Assembly: GCF_002157895.1 (NCBI RefSeq)
Contig: NZ_CP021377.1
Location: 1,116,001-1,180,000, forward strand
Source of the DNA: Oceanisphaera profunda
Lineage (GTDB): Bacteria > Pseudomonadota > Gammaproteobacteria > Enterobacterales > Aeromonadaceae
DNA length: 64,000 nucleotides
Direction: 5' to 3'
Part shown: positions 42,804 through 52,477 of the stretch, piece by piece
Layout: each line of letters opens with the position of its first letter
Position numbering within the stretch: position 1 is the first letter of the stretch
The notes under the pieces: generated by a model
Database searches by the model: none
Told to the model about the DNA's origin: nothing
Seen by the model: only the letters and a program-made list of their open reading frames with translations
Made by a program: the position numbers and the translations under genes

Positions 42804-44108
42804 ATGAAAAAAACGCTATTGTCGGCCCTAATATTGCTTTGCGCTGCAGGCCCAACTCAGGCCGAAGACTTACTCGATGTCTACCAACAAGCCACACAAA
42901 ATGATCCTTTAGCTCGTGAAGCTAAAGCTGTGCGCGATTCTGCGTTTGAGAAAATTAATGAGTCCCGCGCCCCTTTATTGCCGCAGGTAAATTTAGGCGC
43001 CGATGCTAACTATATGACAAATAGCGCCATGAGTGATGTGGGCACGCTAGGCGCTAATTTAGGTTTGAGTCAGGCGCTGTATCGTAAATCGGCATGGGTA
43101 AATTTAGATATCACCGAAAAGCTGGCCACTCAGGCAGATGTTAATTACAAACAAATTCAACAAGACCTCATTTTACGCGCCAGCCAAGCCTACTTTGATG
43201 TGCTGAGCGCAGAAGATTCCCTGAGCTTCGTGCAAGCAAATAAAGAAGCGGTCAGCCGCCAGCTTGAGCAAACCAAGCAACGCTTTGAAGTAGGCTTAAG
43301 CGCCATGACAGACGTACATGAAGCGCAAGCACAGTATGACCAAGCGCTGGCCGAAGAGATCAGCGCCGAAAACTCGGTTAACAACGCCAAAGAAGTACTG
43401 CGTGAGTTGACCAATATGGGTTACGCACAGCTCGAAAAGCTAAATACCGAATTATTTAGCCCAGAAAAATCCGTTATCAATGCAGATGCTTGGTTAGAGA
43501 TAGCGCTTGAGCAAAACTTAGAGCTGCACAAACAACGTATCGGTAAAGACATCGCCAACGAACAAATTGGTTTAGCCCAAGCAGGACATGCTCCTACGCT
43601 GGATTTAAATGCGGGTATTGGCAGCCAATACAATGATTACGCCGATGAGTCAGCGTCCGCGAGAAGTGGCAGCAACAACCAAGCCGCACTGGGATTATCT
43701 TTTAACTTGCCTATCTACAGCGGCGGCGCCACCACCTCACAAGTGAAACAAGCCCAGTTCAACTATGTGGCCGCCAGCGAGCAATTAGAGCGTAGCTTTC
43801 GCGCCGTGAAAAGCCGCGTGTACTCTTCCTATAACGACGTAGGTGCCGCAGCAGGTTCGGTGCGCGCCTTCGAACAGTTTGTGATTTCCGCCCAAAGTGC
43901 GCTCGACGCCACCGAAGCCGGTTACGAAGTAGGCACCCGTACAATAGTTGATGTGTTGATCTCCACACGCCAGCTCTACAACGCCAAGCAAAACCTAGCT
44001 GCGGCTCGCTATGACTATATAATCAACCAGTTGCAGCTAAGACAGGCAGCCGGTAACTTAACCGAGCAAGACTTGGTAGAAATCAATAACGGCTTGATTA
44101 GAAAGTAA
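42804..44108 (+). CDS. tolC: Outer-membrane channel protein TolC
   Basis: 434 residues. The signal peptide is MKKTLLSALILLCAAGPTQA, then EDLLDVYQQATQNDPLAREA, the classic TolC start. It has the two OEP repeats (about 25-215 and 235-430), with LGLSQALYRKSAW and the mirrored SFNLPIYSGGAT in the beta-barrel strands. It forms the trimeric exit duct for RND, ABC and MFS pumps and type I secretion. The ATG at 42804 starts the signal peptide directly; the upstream in-frame ATG at 42717 would put 29 extra residues ahead of it. The partial ABC exporter at 1-2392 could use it. Confidence 0.94.
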   Translation: MKKTLLSALILLCAAGPTQAEDLLDVYQQATQNDPLAREAKAVRDSAFEKINESRAPLLPQVNLGADANYMTNSAMSDVGTLGANLGLSQALYRKSAWVNLDITEKLATQADVNYKQIQQDLILRASQAYFDVLSAEDSLSFVQANKEAVSRQLEQTKQRFEVGLSAMTDVHEAQAQYDQALAEEISAENSVNNAKEVLRELTNMGYAQLEKLNTELFSPEKSVINADAWLEIALEQNLELHKQRIGKDIANEQIGLAQAGHAPTLDLNAGIGSQYNDYADESASARSGSNNQAALGLSFNLPIYSGGATTSQVKQAQFNYVAASEQLERSFRAVKSRVYSSYNDVGAAAGSVRAFEQFVISAQSALDATEAGYEVGTRTIVDVLISTRQLYNAKQNLAAARYDYIINQLQLRQAAGNLTEQDLVEINNGLIRK

Positions 44109-44210
44109 TGTGTGAAATGTGAAGGGTAAAGGGTGAAGCGAACAAGCTAATCCTGAATCTGCCAGCTCTGTGTATTACACCTCATCCTTCACCATTTACT
44201 CTTCACGTCA

Positions 44211-44247
44211 AAAAAGCACCGAGCCTGCAGGTTCGGTGCTTTTTTTT
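44211..44247 (+). terminator. Terminator of tolC
   Basis: AAAAAAGCACCGA / TCGGTGCTTTTTTTT hairpin with a CCTGCAGG-containing loop and a long T-tract. Confidence 0.9.
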
Positions 44248-44469
44248 GTACTTTGTACTGGTAAAAAATCAGGGTTTCGCTCTTATGCCGTCTTCCTGAT
44301 GAAAATCAGGATCTGGTGTTGGCTGTAAACGTCGTACTGCAGCCTGACCGGCGCATGAATTCGACGCTACCCAGCCTAATCCAACAGTTGTCGTCCTAGA
44401 GTAATTAAGAATATACTTAACTACTCCATTTTAATGGGTGCTGTCTATTCTCTGGCTAAAGGACTTGCC

Positions 44470-46194
44470 ATGCTCGCGCGTTATTTTCCTCTTATAGGCT
44501 GGCTAAAAGCCTATAACAAACATGCTCTCAGCAATGATCTTATCGCGGCATTAATCGTCACTATCATGTTGATTCCGCAATCGTTGGCTTATGCCATGCT
44601 GGCCGGATTACCGCCCGAAGTGGGTTTGTACGCCAGTATTTTGCCACTGGTGGCCTACACACTGTTTGGCACCAGTCGCACGCTGTCGGTGGGGCCGGTG
44701 GCGGTAATATCCTTGATGACGGCCGCCAGTATTAGTCAATTAAATCTCACCGATAGTAGCCAATACTTAGCCGCCGCTGTGCTGTTGGCACTGATCTCGG
44801 GTTTAATCTTGATACTGATGGGTATCTTTAAGTTAGGCATGTTGGCCAATTTTTTAAGCCATCCGGTGATCTCGGGATTTATTACCGCCTCCGGCCTGTT
44901 AATTGCTGCCAGTCAGCTACCGCATATTTTGGGCATCAACGCCAAGGGCACTAACTTATTCGACTTAGTGCTAGCAATTATTGGCGAGTTAGCGCAAACC
45001 AATCTGCTGACCTTAGGCTTAGGCGGCTTTGCGCTGGCCTTTTTATTTTGGTCACGCAGTGGTTTAAAACCCTTACTGATCCGCCTTGGTTTAAGCGCCC
45101 ACAGTGCAGGTTTACTGGCTAAAGCGGGTCCCGTATTAGCGATATTTGCCACCACGCTCACCGTATGGGGAGCTGACTTAGCCAACCGCAATGTTGCAAT
45201 CGTGGGCGCGATTCCGGCGGGATTACCGCAGTTTGGCTTACCCTCATTCGATAGCTGGTTGTTTGATGATGGCTTGTGGCAGCAGTTGGTCGTTTCGGCG
45301 CTGTTTATCAGCTTGGTGGGCTTCGTGGAGTCAGTATCAGTGGCACAAACTTTGGCCGCCAAACGTCGCCAACGCATCGAGCCTAATCAAGAGCTGATTG
45401 GTTTAGGCGCAGCTAACATTGGCTCGGCTTTATCCGGGGGCTTTCCGGTTACCGGTGGCTTTTCACGCTCTGTGGTTAACTTTGATGCCGGCGCACAAAC
45501 CCCGGCTGCCGGCGCTTTTACTGCAATGGGTATCGCCTTGGCGGCACTGTTTCTTACGCCTTTATTGTATTTTTTACCCCAAGCCACACTGGCCGCCACT
45601 ATTATAGTGGCGGTATTAGCACTGATCGACTTGCCCGCCATTAAGCGGACTTGGCAATATTCACGCAGTGATTTTTCTGCCATGTTGGTGACGATTTTAC
45701 TCACCTTAAGTCAAGGCGTAGAAATCGGCATTATGGCCGGTGTGGGCTTATCGTTATTATTATTTCTCTATCGTACCAGCCAGCCACATAGCGCCTTAGT
45801 AGGCTTAGTGCCGGGCACTGAACACTTTCGTAATATCGACCGCCACCAAGTTGAAACTAGTGCGCAGCTCATCACACTACGCATAGATGAAAGCCTCTAT
45901 TTTGCCAATGCCCGCCACTTAGAAGACCGCATTTACGCATTAATAGTGCAGCAGCCCAGTGTTAAGCATTTCGTCTTAATGTGCCCCGCCGTTAATCTCA
46001 TTGATGCCTCCGCATTAGAAAGTCTCGAAGCCATTAATCACCGCCTGCAAGACAGCGGCGTGATCTTTCACTTATCCGAAGTAAAAGGCCCTGTGATGGA
46101 CCGCTTACAAAAAAGTAATTTTTTAGAAGAGCTCACCGGCCAAGTATTCTTAAACCAATTTGCGGCGTGGCAGGCGTTGAGTGAAAAAATGTGA
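44470..46194 (+). CDS. SulP family anion transporter with STAS domain
   Basis: 574 residues. The first ~400 residues are the SulP membrane domain: LIAALIVTIMLIPQSLAYAMLAGLPPEVGLYASILPL, SVGPVAVISLM and NIGSALSGGFPVTGGFSRSVVNFDAGAQTP. The C-terminal STAS domain (about 435-565) contains RIDESLYFANARHLEDRI and NLIDASALESLEAI. It probably moves sulfate, dicarboxylates or bicarbonate; the substrate is unresolved. AAAGGA lies 6 bases before the ATG at 44470; an upstream GTG/ATG at 44434 is less likely. Confidence 0.92.
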   Translation: MLARYFPLIGWLKAYNKHALSNDLIAALIVTIMLIPQSLAYAMLAGLPPEVGLYASILPLVAYTLFGTSRTLSVGPVAVISLMTAASISQLNLTDSSQYLAAAVLLALISGLILILMGIFKLGMLANFLSHPVISGFITASGLLIAASQLPHILGINAKGTNLFDLVLAIIGELAQTNLLTLGLGGFALAFLFWSRSGLKPLLIRLGLSAHSAGLLAKAGPVLAIFATTLTVWGADLANRNVAIVGAIPAGLPQFGLPSFDSWLFDDGLWQQLVVSALFISLVGFVESVSVAQTLAAKRRQRIEPNQELIGLGAANIGSALSGGFPVTGGFSRSVVNFDAGAQTPAAGAFTAMGIALAALFLTPLLYFLPQATLAATIIVAVLALIDLPAIKRTWQYSRSDFSAMLVTILLTLSQGVEIGIMAGVGLSLLLFLYRTSQPHSALVGLVPGTEHFRNIDRHQVETSAQLITLRIDESLYFANARHLEDRIYALIVQQPSVKHFVLMCPAVNLIDASALESLEAINHRLQDSGVIFHLSEVKGPVMDRLQKSNFLEELTGQVFLNQFAAWQALSEKM

Positions 46195-46228
46195 GGCGTG
46201 ACAAAGCGATTCGCTTAGTGCTCCATAT

Positions 46229-46268
46229 AAAAAGGCATCCAGAGAAAATTCTGGATGCCTTTTTATAT
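46229..46268. terminator. Bidirectional terminator between sulP and abrB-family gene
   Basis: AAAAGGCATCCAGA / TCTGGATGCCTTTTTA hairpin with A- and T-tracts. It serves convergent transcripts. Confidence 0.88.
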
Positions 46269-46295
46269 TTTTAGTTTACGGCTTACAGCTTTGCT

Positions 46296-47315
46296 TCATA
46301 CGCTCTTTAAGCGGGAATCCGCTCCGGCCCGTCGCATTAGCCAACCGGCACACAGGCCAAGTAGCAAAATACGCAACACATGATGAAAGATAACCCAAGA
46401 TGGATCTAAACCGGTTACCAGCGCTAGATAAATCATGGCCTCTACCGCCCCTGGCGCATAGGCCAACCACACCTGAAATACCGGCAGTCCTAACCAAGTG
46501 CCCACCACAAAAGCCCACAACAAAGAGATCACAGAGCTGGAGACGCTGATCAATAATCCGGCCAGCAACAGCTGCAGCATCTCTTTGGCCGGTAACGGCT
46601 TTAACCTGCTACCGACTAAAGCACCCAGCAGTATCATGCTCACCGGAATAAGCCCGTCAACCGGCACCGCAGACGTGCCTAGCCAGGCTCCATAAGTAGC
46701 TGAGACGGCCACGCCAGTCAGAATATAACTGGCGGGGATCTTTAACCAAGCGCCCCCCCTGCCCAGTAGCCAAGCGGCGAATACTAAGCCCAGTGTCTGA
46801 GTCAGGCTCAGCTCTTGGCTGGTGGGAATACCCAAGGTGGGCACCCATTCCAGCAACATAATGACGCTAACCAAAGACACCAAGGCAATCACCCGCACCG
46901 TTTGCGACAGGATCACTCGGATCGGGTTATCGAGCTGGGTGGCCAGCGCCGCCATAATGGAAAGAGCGCCTGGCGACGCCCCCATCACCGCTTCTTGAGA
47001 TGACCATCCCAGCCGCCGCAACATATATTGCCCCAGCGGAATTTGGGTAGCCAAACACAATAACAGCCCGGTCACGCTAAACAGCAATGAGCTGGGAGCC
47101 GGAAAATCAAACTCCAGACGTAAGCCGACCGCCACGCCTAAACAGGCCTGAATAGGCGCCAGCAAGAACTTAGGCAAACGCACATCTAACCCGGCCATGG
47201 CAGCAAGGGCCACGATTAACATGGCCCCCAACAGCCAGTCGGATGGAAAGCCGGCCCGATGGGCCAGCCAACCACCCGCCGCACCCAAAGCACAGGTGCG
47301 CAGCCAAATCATCAT
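46296..47315 (-). CDS. AbrB-family (AbrB_dup) membrane transporter
   Basis: 339 residues with about ten hydrophobic segments. It has the duplicated AbrB/ammonia-monooxygenase-like pattern: GGWLAHRAGFPSDWLLGAM with its mirror LGRGGAWLKIPASYILTGV, and GASPGALSIMAALA with its mirror YAPGAVEAMIYLALVTGLDPSWV. The family is often mislabelled as a transcription regulator. Its start overlaps the tctA stop by 4 bp, so it is the last gene of the tctCBA operon. This suggests it moves the same or a related carboxylate, or releases a product. Function unproven. Confidence 0.85.
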   Translation of the reverse strand: MMIWLRTCALGAAGGWLAHRAGFPSDWLLGAMLIVALAAMAGLDVRLPKFLLAPIQACLGVAVGLRLEFDFPAPSSLLFSVTGLLLCLATQIPLGQYMLRRLGWSSQEAVMGASPGALSIMAALATQLDNPIRVILSQTVRVIALVSLVSVIMLLEWVPTLGIPTSQELSLTQTLGLVFAAWLLGRGGAWLKIPASYILTGVAVSATYGAWLGTSAVPVDGLIPVSMILLGALVGSRLKPLPAKEMLQLLLAGLLISVSSSVISLLWAFVVGTWLGLPVFQVWLAYAPGAVEAMIYLALVTGLDPSWVIFHHVLRILLLGLCAGWLMRRAGADSRLKSV

Positions 47316-48835
47316 GCCTGCGGCGCCTCACTTTGCAGCAAAGCCGCGCGGCGGCGCTTGCGCCACGCCATCATTAACGGCATCACCAATACCAGCACAC
47401 TAAAGGCCCACAGGCTGATAGTGACACCGTTATGAAACAAGATGCTCCAGTCACCGGCACTCATCGACAAGGCACGGCGCAGGTTATCTTCCAGCACCGA
47501 ACCCAACACCAGCCCCAGAATGACCGGCGCCAGTGAGAAGTCCAGTTTGCGCAAGATAAAGCCAAACACACCCAGCAGAATCATAAAGAACAGATCGAAG
47601 CTGGCCCCATGAATCGAGTAGATACCGACGAAGGTCAGCATCACGATAACGGGTACCAAGTAGGCTTGGCGTACGCTCAGCATGCGCACGAAGATACCGA
47701 CTAACGGCAAGTTCAACACCAACAAGGCAATATTGCCGATAAACATGGAAGCAATCAGACCCCAAGCAATATCGGGCTGCTGACTGAACAACAAGGGCCC
47801 TGGCGTCACATCAAACAACAAGAGCGCGCCCAGTAAAATAGCCGTGGTGCCAGAGCCTGGAATACCCAGCGTTAGCATAGGCACCATAGAGCCCACTGCC
47901 GCCGCGTTATTGGCCGCTTCAGGTGCGGCTAAGCCGCGAATATCACCTTCGCCAAATTCATTGTCTTCACCGGCGAGCCGTTTCTCGGTACCGTAAGCCA
48001 CGGCACTGGCTACAGACGCACCGGTGCCGGGTAGCACGCCAATCACAAAACCAACCACAGTAGAGCGCAGTACGACCCAACGTACCGCCACCAAATCGGC
48101 GACCTTGACGAAGGACTTACTCACCTTGTCGACTTTGCCGTTACCACCGTAATGGTGCTCAACCAGCAGTAAAATTTCGCTGATGGCAAACATGCCAATC
48201 ACTACCACCAAAAAGTCCACACCATCAAACAAGTTGGTGAGACCAAAGCTAAAACGTAACACCCCGGTCCCCGAGTCCACGCCCACGGTCGCCAACGCTA
48301 GGCCGATGATGGTACCAATCACAGTTTTTACCGGCCGAGAGCCCACCATGGAGGCCAAGCAGCACAGCGCAAACACCATTAAGGCCACAAACTCAGCCGG
48401 GCCAAAGGTGACCGCCAAACGCGTTAGTATCGGGGCAAGAATGATCAGTAACAGCAAAGCACCCATGGAGCCTGCAAATGACGACACCGCCGATAAGGCC
48501 AAGGCGCGACCGCCCTCGCCTCGCTTGGCCATAGGGTGACCATCGAGTGTGGTCATAATGGCCCCCGCATCACCGGGCACGTTCAGCAAAATACTGGAAA
48601 TTCGACCACCGTATTCAGCGCCATAATAGACACCCGCCAGTAAAATAATGGCAGAAGCAGGCTCAAGACCAAAGGAATAGGCTAACGGCAATAAAATGGC
48701 GATGCCATTAATCGGCCCTATGCCGGGCAGTGCCCCCATTAGGGTGCCGAAAAAACAACCCGCCAGTACCAGCGCCAAATTCATTGGCGTTAAGGCAACC
48801 GCAAACCCCGTGGCCAGATCCGATAAGATATCCAT
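47312..48835 (-). CDS. tctA: Tripartite tricarboxylate transporter, large membrane subunit TctA
   Basis: 507 residues, about 12 TM segments. ALPGIGPINGIAILLPLAY, the mirrored VLPGTGASVASAVAYG, and GVYYGAEYGGRISSILLNVPGDAGAIMTTLDG are TctA signatures. It is the main channel for secondary uptake of citrate-like acids with TctB and TctC. GGAGG lies 8 bases before the ATG at 48835; an in-frame TTG at 48850 overlaps that site and is rejected. Confidence 0.94.
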   Translation of the reverse strand: MDILSDLATGFAVALTPMNLALVLAGCFFGTLMGALPGIGPINGIAILLPLAYSFGLEPASAIILLAGVYYGAEYGGRISSILLNVPGDAGAIMTTLDGHPMAKRGEGGRALALSAVSSFAGSMGALLLLIILAPILTRLAVTFGPAEFVALMVFALCCLASMVGSRPVKTVIGTIIGLALATVGVDSGTGVLRFSFGLTNLFDGVDFLVVVIGMFAISEILLLVEHHYGGNGKVDKVSKSFVKVADLVAVRWVVLRSTVVGFVIGVLPGTGASVASAVAYGTEKRLAGEDNEFGEGDIRGLAAPEAANNAAAVGSMVPMLTLGIPGSGTTAILLGALLLFDVTPGPLLFSQQPDIAWGLIASMFIGNIALLVLNLPLVGIFVRMLSVRQAYLVPVIVMLTFVGIYSIHGASFDLFFMILLGVFGFILRKLDFSLAPVILGLVLGSVLEDNLRRALSMSAGDWSILFHNGVTISLWAFSVLVLVMPLMMAWRKRRRAALLQSEAPQA

Positions 48836-48839
48836 ACCC

Positions 48840-49274
48840 TTAACCTCCAAATAGGGTGCCGGTAGGCACGTTTAGCTCCAGCACGATACTGAGCAATACA
48901 TAGCCCACCGCACCCAGCGCCACTGAATACAACAGGGCATTACGTAGCCCTAAGCCAAACAGGCGCGCAAACACGGTACTCACCAAGCAAGTAGCCAACA
49001 TAAAGCCCAGTATTTCAAAGCTCCAGGCATAGAGCAGTAAACCCAGTACCACCATCACGTGGCGGCCGAAGAGACTACGCTCATACACCCCCTTAAAGCG
49101 GTCTGGCTTAATCACCAACCAAGCCGAGCAGCAAAATAGCAATACCGCCAAGATCAGCGGAATCGCCTTAGGCCCAACGGGTTCGTACTGAAAAGGCACT
49201 TCAAGTTGCCAAGCGGCGACCCCTAGGGCCACCGCTGCCAACATCAAGACCAGAGAAAAAAGACGATCAGCCAT
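48840..49274 (-). CDS. tctB: Tripartite tricarboxylate transporter, small membrane subunit TctB
   Basis: 144 residues with four hydrophobic segments (about 5-20, 36-52, 74-105, 112-135). It has GPKAIPLILAVLL early and FARLFGLGLRNALLYSVALGAVGYVLL late, typical TctB content. It is an inner-membrane partner of TctA, placed between tctC and tctA with gaps of 11 and 4 bp. Confidence 0.9.
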   Translation of the reverse strand: MADRLFSLVLMLAAVALGVAAWQLEVPFQYEPVGPKAIPLILAVLLFCCSAWLVIKPDRFKGVYERSLFGRHVMVVLGLLLYAWSFEILGFMLATCLVSTVFARLFGLGLRNALLYSVALGAVGYVLLSIVLELNVPTGTLFGG

Positions 49275-49285
49275 GATGTTACCTC

Positions 49286-50275
49286 TTATTTGAGCAGACC
49301 CATTTCACGAGATAGCCCCTGAAACTTCTCAACTTCTGTCTTTATATAGGCTTCAAACTTATCGCCAGACATGGACAAGGGGAACAAGCCTTGCTTGTTA
49401 CGTACCTCGGTGAAGGCCTCAGTCTGATACAGCTCGTTAAACTGATTAACCCAGTATTGGTAAGCTTCATCGGACGCTTCTGGCGCCATATAGAAGCCAC
49501 GCATTATCGGCCATTCGATATCGAAACCTTGCTCTGTAGCAGTTGGGATCTGGGCATAGTCACCGTCCAAGCGCTCTGGAGATAACACCGCCAACACCCG
49601 TACTATTCCTGCATCCAGCTGCCCCTTTATTTCAGACATATCACCCGGATAAACCTGAATATGGTTACCCAACACGGCCGCCATGGCATCGCCACCGCCT
49701 TCGTAGGCCACATAACGCATGGTGCGAGGGTCCAGTCCTAAATGACGATAGAAAAACGCCGCCTTCATCCAGTCTTGACTACCAACCGTGCCACCCGCGC
49801 CAACCACCTGCTTGCCCGGGTTGGCTTTAATATCCGCAGCCAGTTCGGCTAAATTATTCCAGGGCGCGTCGGCCTTGACGATAATCGCGCCGTAGTCGGT
49901 ACCAATGGCGCCTATCCAACGTGCGTCGTCTACGTCCAGATCCTTGCCAAACTTGCTGAGGGCCAAATTAAGAGAAGATCCCGAGCTGAACGCCACCACC
50001 GCATTGTCATCAGTGCGCCGATTACTGTTCATATGGGTATAAGCTACTGCTCCTACACCACCGGGCATAAAGGTCACGCGCATGGGTTGGTCCAGCAGAC
50101 CGGACTTATCCAGGCTGGATGTTAAAATACGACAGGTTAAGTCAAAACCGCCGCCCGGCTTGGCCGGTGCGATACATTCCGGTTTATTGGGAGTAAAATC
50201 TGCATGGGCAGCGCCGGTGCCCATCATGAGTAAGCCGGCACCCAGCAAAGCATGAACCAGAGGGGTTAATTTCAT
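49286..50275 (-). CDS. tctC: Tripartite tricarboxylate transporter substrate-binding protein TctC
   Basis: 329 residues. The signal peptide is about 25 residues (LLGAGLLMMGTGAAHA); the mature protein reads PNKPECIAPAKPGGGFDLTCRIL. This PAKPGGGFD(x)TCR loop binds carboxylates, and the later MPGGVGAVAYTHM and VGAGGTVGSQDWMKA follow the TctC/Bug fold. It delivers a tricarboxylate-like acid to TctAB. AAGGAG lies 8 bases before the ATG at 50275; the longer frame to 50302 is rejected. It is divergent from tctDE, which probably controls it. Confidence 0.93.
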   Translation of the reverse strand: MKLTPLVHALLGAGLLMMGTGAAHADFTPNKPECIAPAKPGGGFDLTCRILTSSLDKSGLLDQPMRVTFMPGGVGAVAYTHMNSNRRTDDNAVVAFSSGSSLNLALSKFGKDLDVDDARWIGAIGTDYGAIIVKADAPWNNLAELAADIKANPGKQVVGAGGTVGSQDWMKAAFFYRHLGLDPRTMRYVAYEGGGDAMAAVLGNHIQVYPGDMSEIKGQLDAGIVRVLAVLSPERLDGDYAQIPTATEQGFDIEWPIMRGFYMAPEASDEAYQYWVNQFNELYQTEAFTEVRNKQGLFPLSMSGDKFEAYIKTEVEKFQGLSREMGLLK

Positions 50276-50339
50276 CTCGCTATCTCCTTGAGGTAATTCC
50301 ATCTATTACTTGTTTCATCTAGAAACAAGTTATTAACAT

Positions 50340-50378
50340 CTGACATACTAGCGTCCTAAGCTGTCACCAAGCTGTCAT
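50340..50378. promoter_or_regulatory. Pho-box-like direct repeats between tctC and tctD
   Basis: CTGTCAC (50361-50367) and CTGTCAT (50372-50378) are spaced 11 bp start to start, the PhoB/OmpR-family operator layout. A related CTGACAT at 50340-50346 lies two turns upstream. The position, 22 bp before the tctD start, suits autoregulation by TctD or control by another OmpR-family regulator. Confidence 0.55.
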
Positions 50379-50399
50379 GACCCAACAGAGGATAAAATC

Positions 50400-51071
50400 G
50401 TGCGTATTCTTGTGATAGAGGACACCAGAGTATTGGGTGAAGCCATCGCTGACCGATTACAGAAGCTGGGCCATGGCACTGACTTGATTGGCAATGGCCG
50501 CCAGGCCGTCGACTGGTTACGCAATCAGTCTGTCGATTTGATTATTCTGGATCTCAACTTACCCGGCCTGAGCGGCGAAGGGGTACTGGCAGAGCTGCGC
50601 CAGCGCAAAACCGACACTCCGGTATTGATCCTGACCGCTCGAGATCAAATTGATGACCGCATCAAGTTGCTAGATCTGGGCGCGGACGATTATCTCACCA
50701 AGCCCTTCGACTTTGGCGAGCTGGAAGCCCGAGTGCGCGCCCTGCTACGGCGCCAGCAAGGCTATGCCTCTAACATCAGTGAGCACGGTAACTTAACCTT
50801 TAACCGTGACGCGAAAACCGTCACCATCGATCAATTACCCTGTGCGCTGGTTAATCGGGAGTTCAGGCTGTTAGAGATTTTTTTGGGTGGATTAGAGCGG
50901 GTGATGAGCAAAGAAGAGCTGACTGAAAAGCTGTTTAACGCCGATGAAACCCCCTCGGCCAATACCATAGAGCTGTATGTGGCAAGATTGCGTAAAAAAC
51001 TGGTGGGTAGTTCACTGCAGATACAGACGCTGCGCGGTTTGGGCTATGTAGCACGGGTCATCGACTCGTGA
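50400..51071 (+). CDS. tctD: Response regulator TctD (OmpR/PhoB family)
   Basis: 223 residues. The receiver domain (1-115) has acidic pocket E7/D8, phospho-acceptor D51, T79 and K101. The winged-helix DNA-binding domain (about 130-220) ends TLRGLGYVARV. It is phosphorylated by TctE, encoded directly downstream with a 4-bp overlap. It is expected to activate the divergent tctCBA operon when its substrate is present. GTG start at 50400 with AGAGGA upstream. Confidence 0.93.
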   Translation: MRILVIEDTRVLGEAIADRLQKLGHGTDLIGNGRQAVDWLRNQSVDLIILDLNLPGLSGEGVLAELRQRKTDTPVLILTARDQIDDRIKLLDLGADDYLTKPFDFGELEARVRALLRRQQGYASNISEHGNLTFNRDAKTVTIDQLPCALVNREFRLLEIFLGGLERVMSKEELTEKLFNADETPSANTIELYVARLRKKLVGSSLQIQTLRGLGYVARVIDS

Positions 51072-52477
51072 GCGCTGTGGTTAACCGCCACCCACACCTG
51101 CGTCGACGACTACTATTACTGAGCGCTGTGGTCCTCATCGGCTTGAGCCTGCTGGCCACAGGGTTCATGGTGTCTTACAGCAAAAAAACCGCCGATCGTA
51201 GCTACGACCTCATGCTCAACAGCGCCATACTGCAACTGGCCAATGCAGTTCGCCACGGTGAACAAGGCTTTATGGTCGATATGCCAGTCTCCGCGTTTGC
51301 CACTCTGGCCCAGGCGCCTGAAGATCGCGTTTTTTATCGGATCAGTGTTAACGGTAGCTTCTTGACCGGTTATGCCGCCTTACCTACGCCGCCGCCCACA
51401 ACGCCTTCGCAACAGTCTCTGACCCAACAACAACCGGTCTTCTTTGATGCTCTCTTCTCCGGAGAGCCGGTGCGGGTGGCGCGCTTGACTCGACTGAATA
51501 CCGAGCGCCAGCCACACGATGAAATTCACATCGAACTGGCGCAAACCCGCCTCGCTCGTGAGCAGCTCAAGGATGAAATTTTGTATCCGGCACTGAAGCT
51601 TATTCTGGGGCTGTTATTCAGTGCTCTATTGCTGCTGGGGTTGGGAATTTATTATGCTCTGCGCCCTTTTACCCTGATTGCTCGTGCTCTGGCACGGCGA
51701 CGCCCGCGGGATCTCACGCCACTGTTATTGCCGGTTCCCAAAGAAACACTGCCGCTGCTGCACACCATCAATCACTTTATTGCCCGCCAGCAGCAGATGT
51801 TAGAACGTATGGAGTCCACCACTTCGGTGGCCGCCCATCAACTACGCACGCCGTTGGCCAGCCTGCGCGCCTTAAGCGAAAATGCCCGCGACGAGCAAGA
51901 CGCGGCCAAAAGGAAAACGCTGCTGGCCGGATTAATCGAGCAATGCGACCAGCTGTCACTCACGGTGAATCATCTGTTGAATCAGGCCATGCTGGATCAT
52001 CGTTTTCACAGCCAAGAGTTACTGCCGCTAGAGCTAAATGCCCTCGCTAAAAAGGTCTGCCTAGCGCTGGCGGTACCGGCCTTGCAACGGCAAGTCGAAC
52101 TCTCGTTCGAGCCGGCCACCTCACCCCTGTGGATCCAAGGAGATGAAATAGCGATCACCCAAATGCTGAATAACCTTATCGATAATGCCGTGGCCCATGC
52201 ACCCGTCCATACTCGGGTAGAGATTTTGCTACGTACCTCGCCGGCACCGGCCATGCTCATTCGCGACTTAGGCCCCGGCATTCCACATGAGGAGCGAGAA
52301 AAGGTGTTCGCCCGCTTCTATCGGGGCAGTCAGCATCGCTATCTGGGCTCGGGACTCGGCATGGCCATCGCACGGGACGTTGCCGAACATCACGGCGCAG
52401 GCATTCATCTGCATGACAATGAGCCGAGTGGATTGGAAGTCGAGATCCGTTTTAACACTTATAGGAGCACCCCATGA
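51068..52477 (+). CDS. tctE: Sensor histidine kinase TctE
   Basis: 469 residues. TM1 (about 14-36) and TM2 (about 175-198) bracket a ~135-residue periplasmic sensor domain (2CSK_N type). The H box MESTTSVAAHQLRTPLASL has phospho-acceptor H257, followed by the N box NNLIDNAVAHA, G1 DLGPGIPHEE, F box FARFYRG and G2 GSGLGMAIA. The GTG start overlaps the tctD stop, and its own 3' end overlaps the binding-protein gene. It senses tricarboxylates directly or via a binding protein. Confidence 0.93.
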   Translation: MSAVVNRHPHLRRRLLLLSAVVLIGLSLLATGFMVSYSKKTADRSYDLMLNSAILQLANAVRHGEQGFMVDMPVSAFATLAQAPEDRVFYRISVNGSFLTGYAALPTPPPTTPSQQSLTQQQPVFFDALFSGEPVRVARLTRLNTERQPHDEIHIELAQTRLAREQLKDEILYPALKLILGLLFSALLLLGLGIYYALRPFTLIARALARRRPRDLTPLLLPVPKETLPLLHTINHFIARQQQMLERMESTTSVAAHQLRTPLASLRALSENARDEQDAAKRKTLLAGLIEQCDQLSLTVNHLLNQAMLDHRFHSQELLPLELNALAKKVCLALAVPALQRQVELSFEPATSPLWIQGDEIAITQMLNNLIDNAVAHAPVHTRVEILLRTSPAPAMLIRDLGPGIPHEEREKVFARFYRGSQHRYLGSGLGMAIARDVAEHHGAGIHLHDNEPSGLEVEIRFNTYRSTP

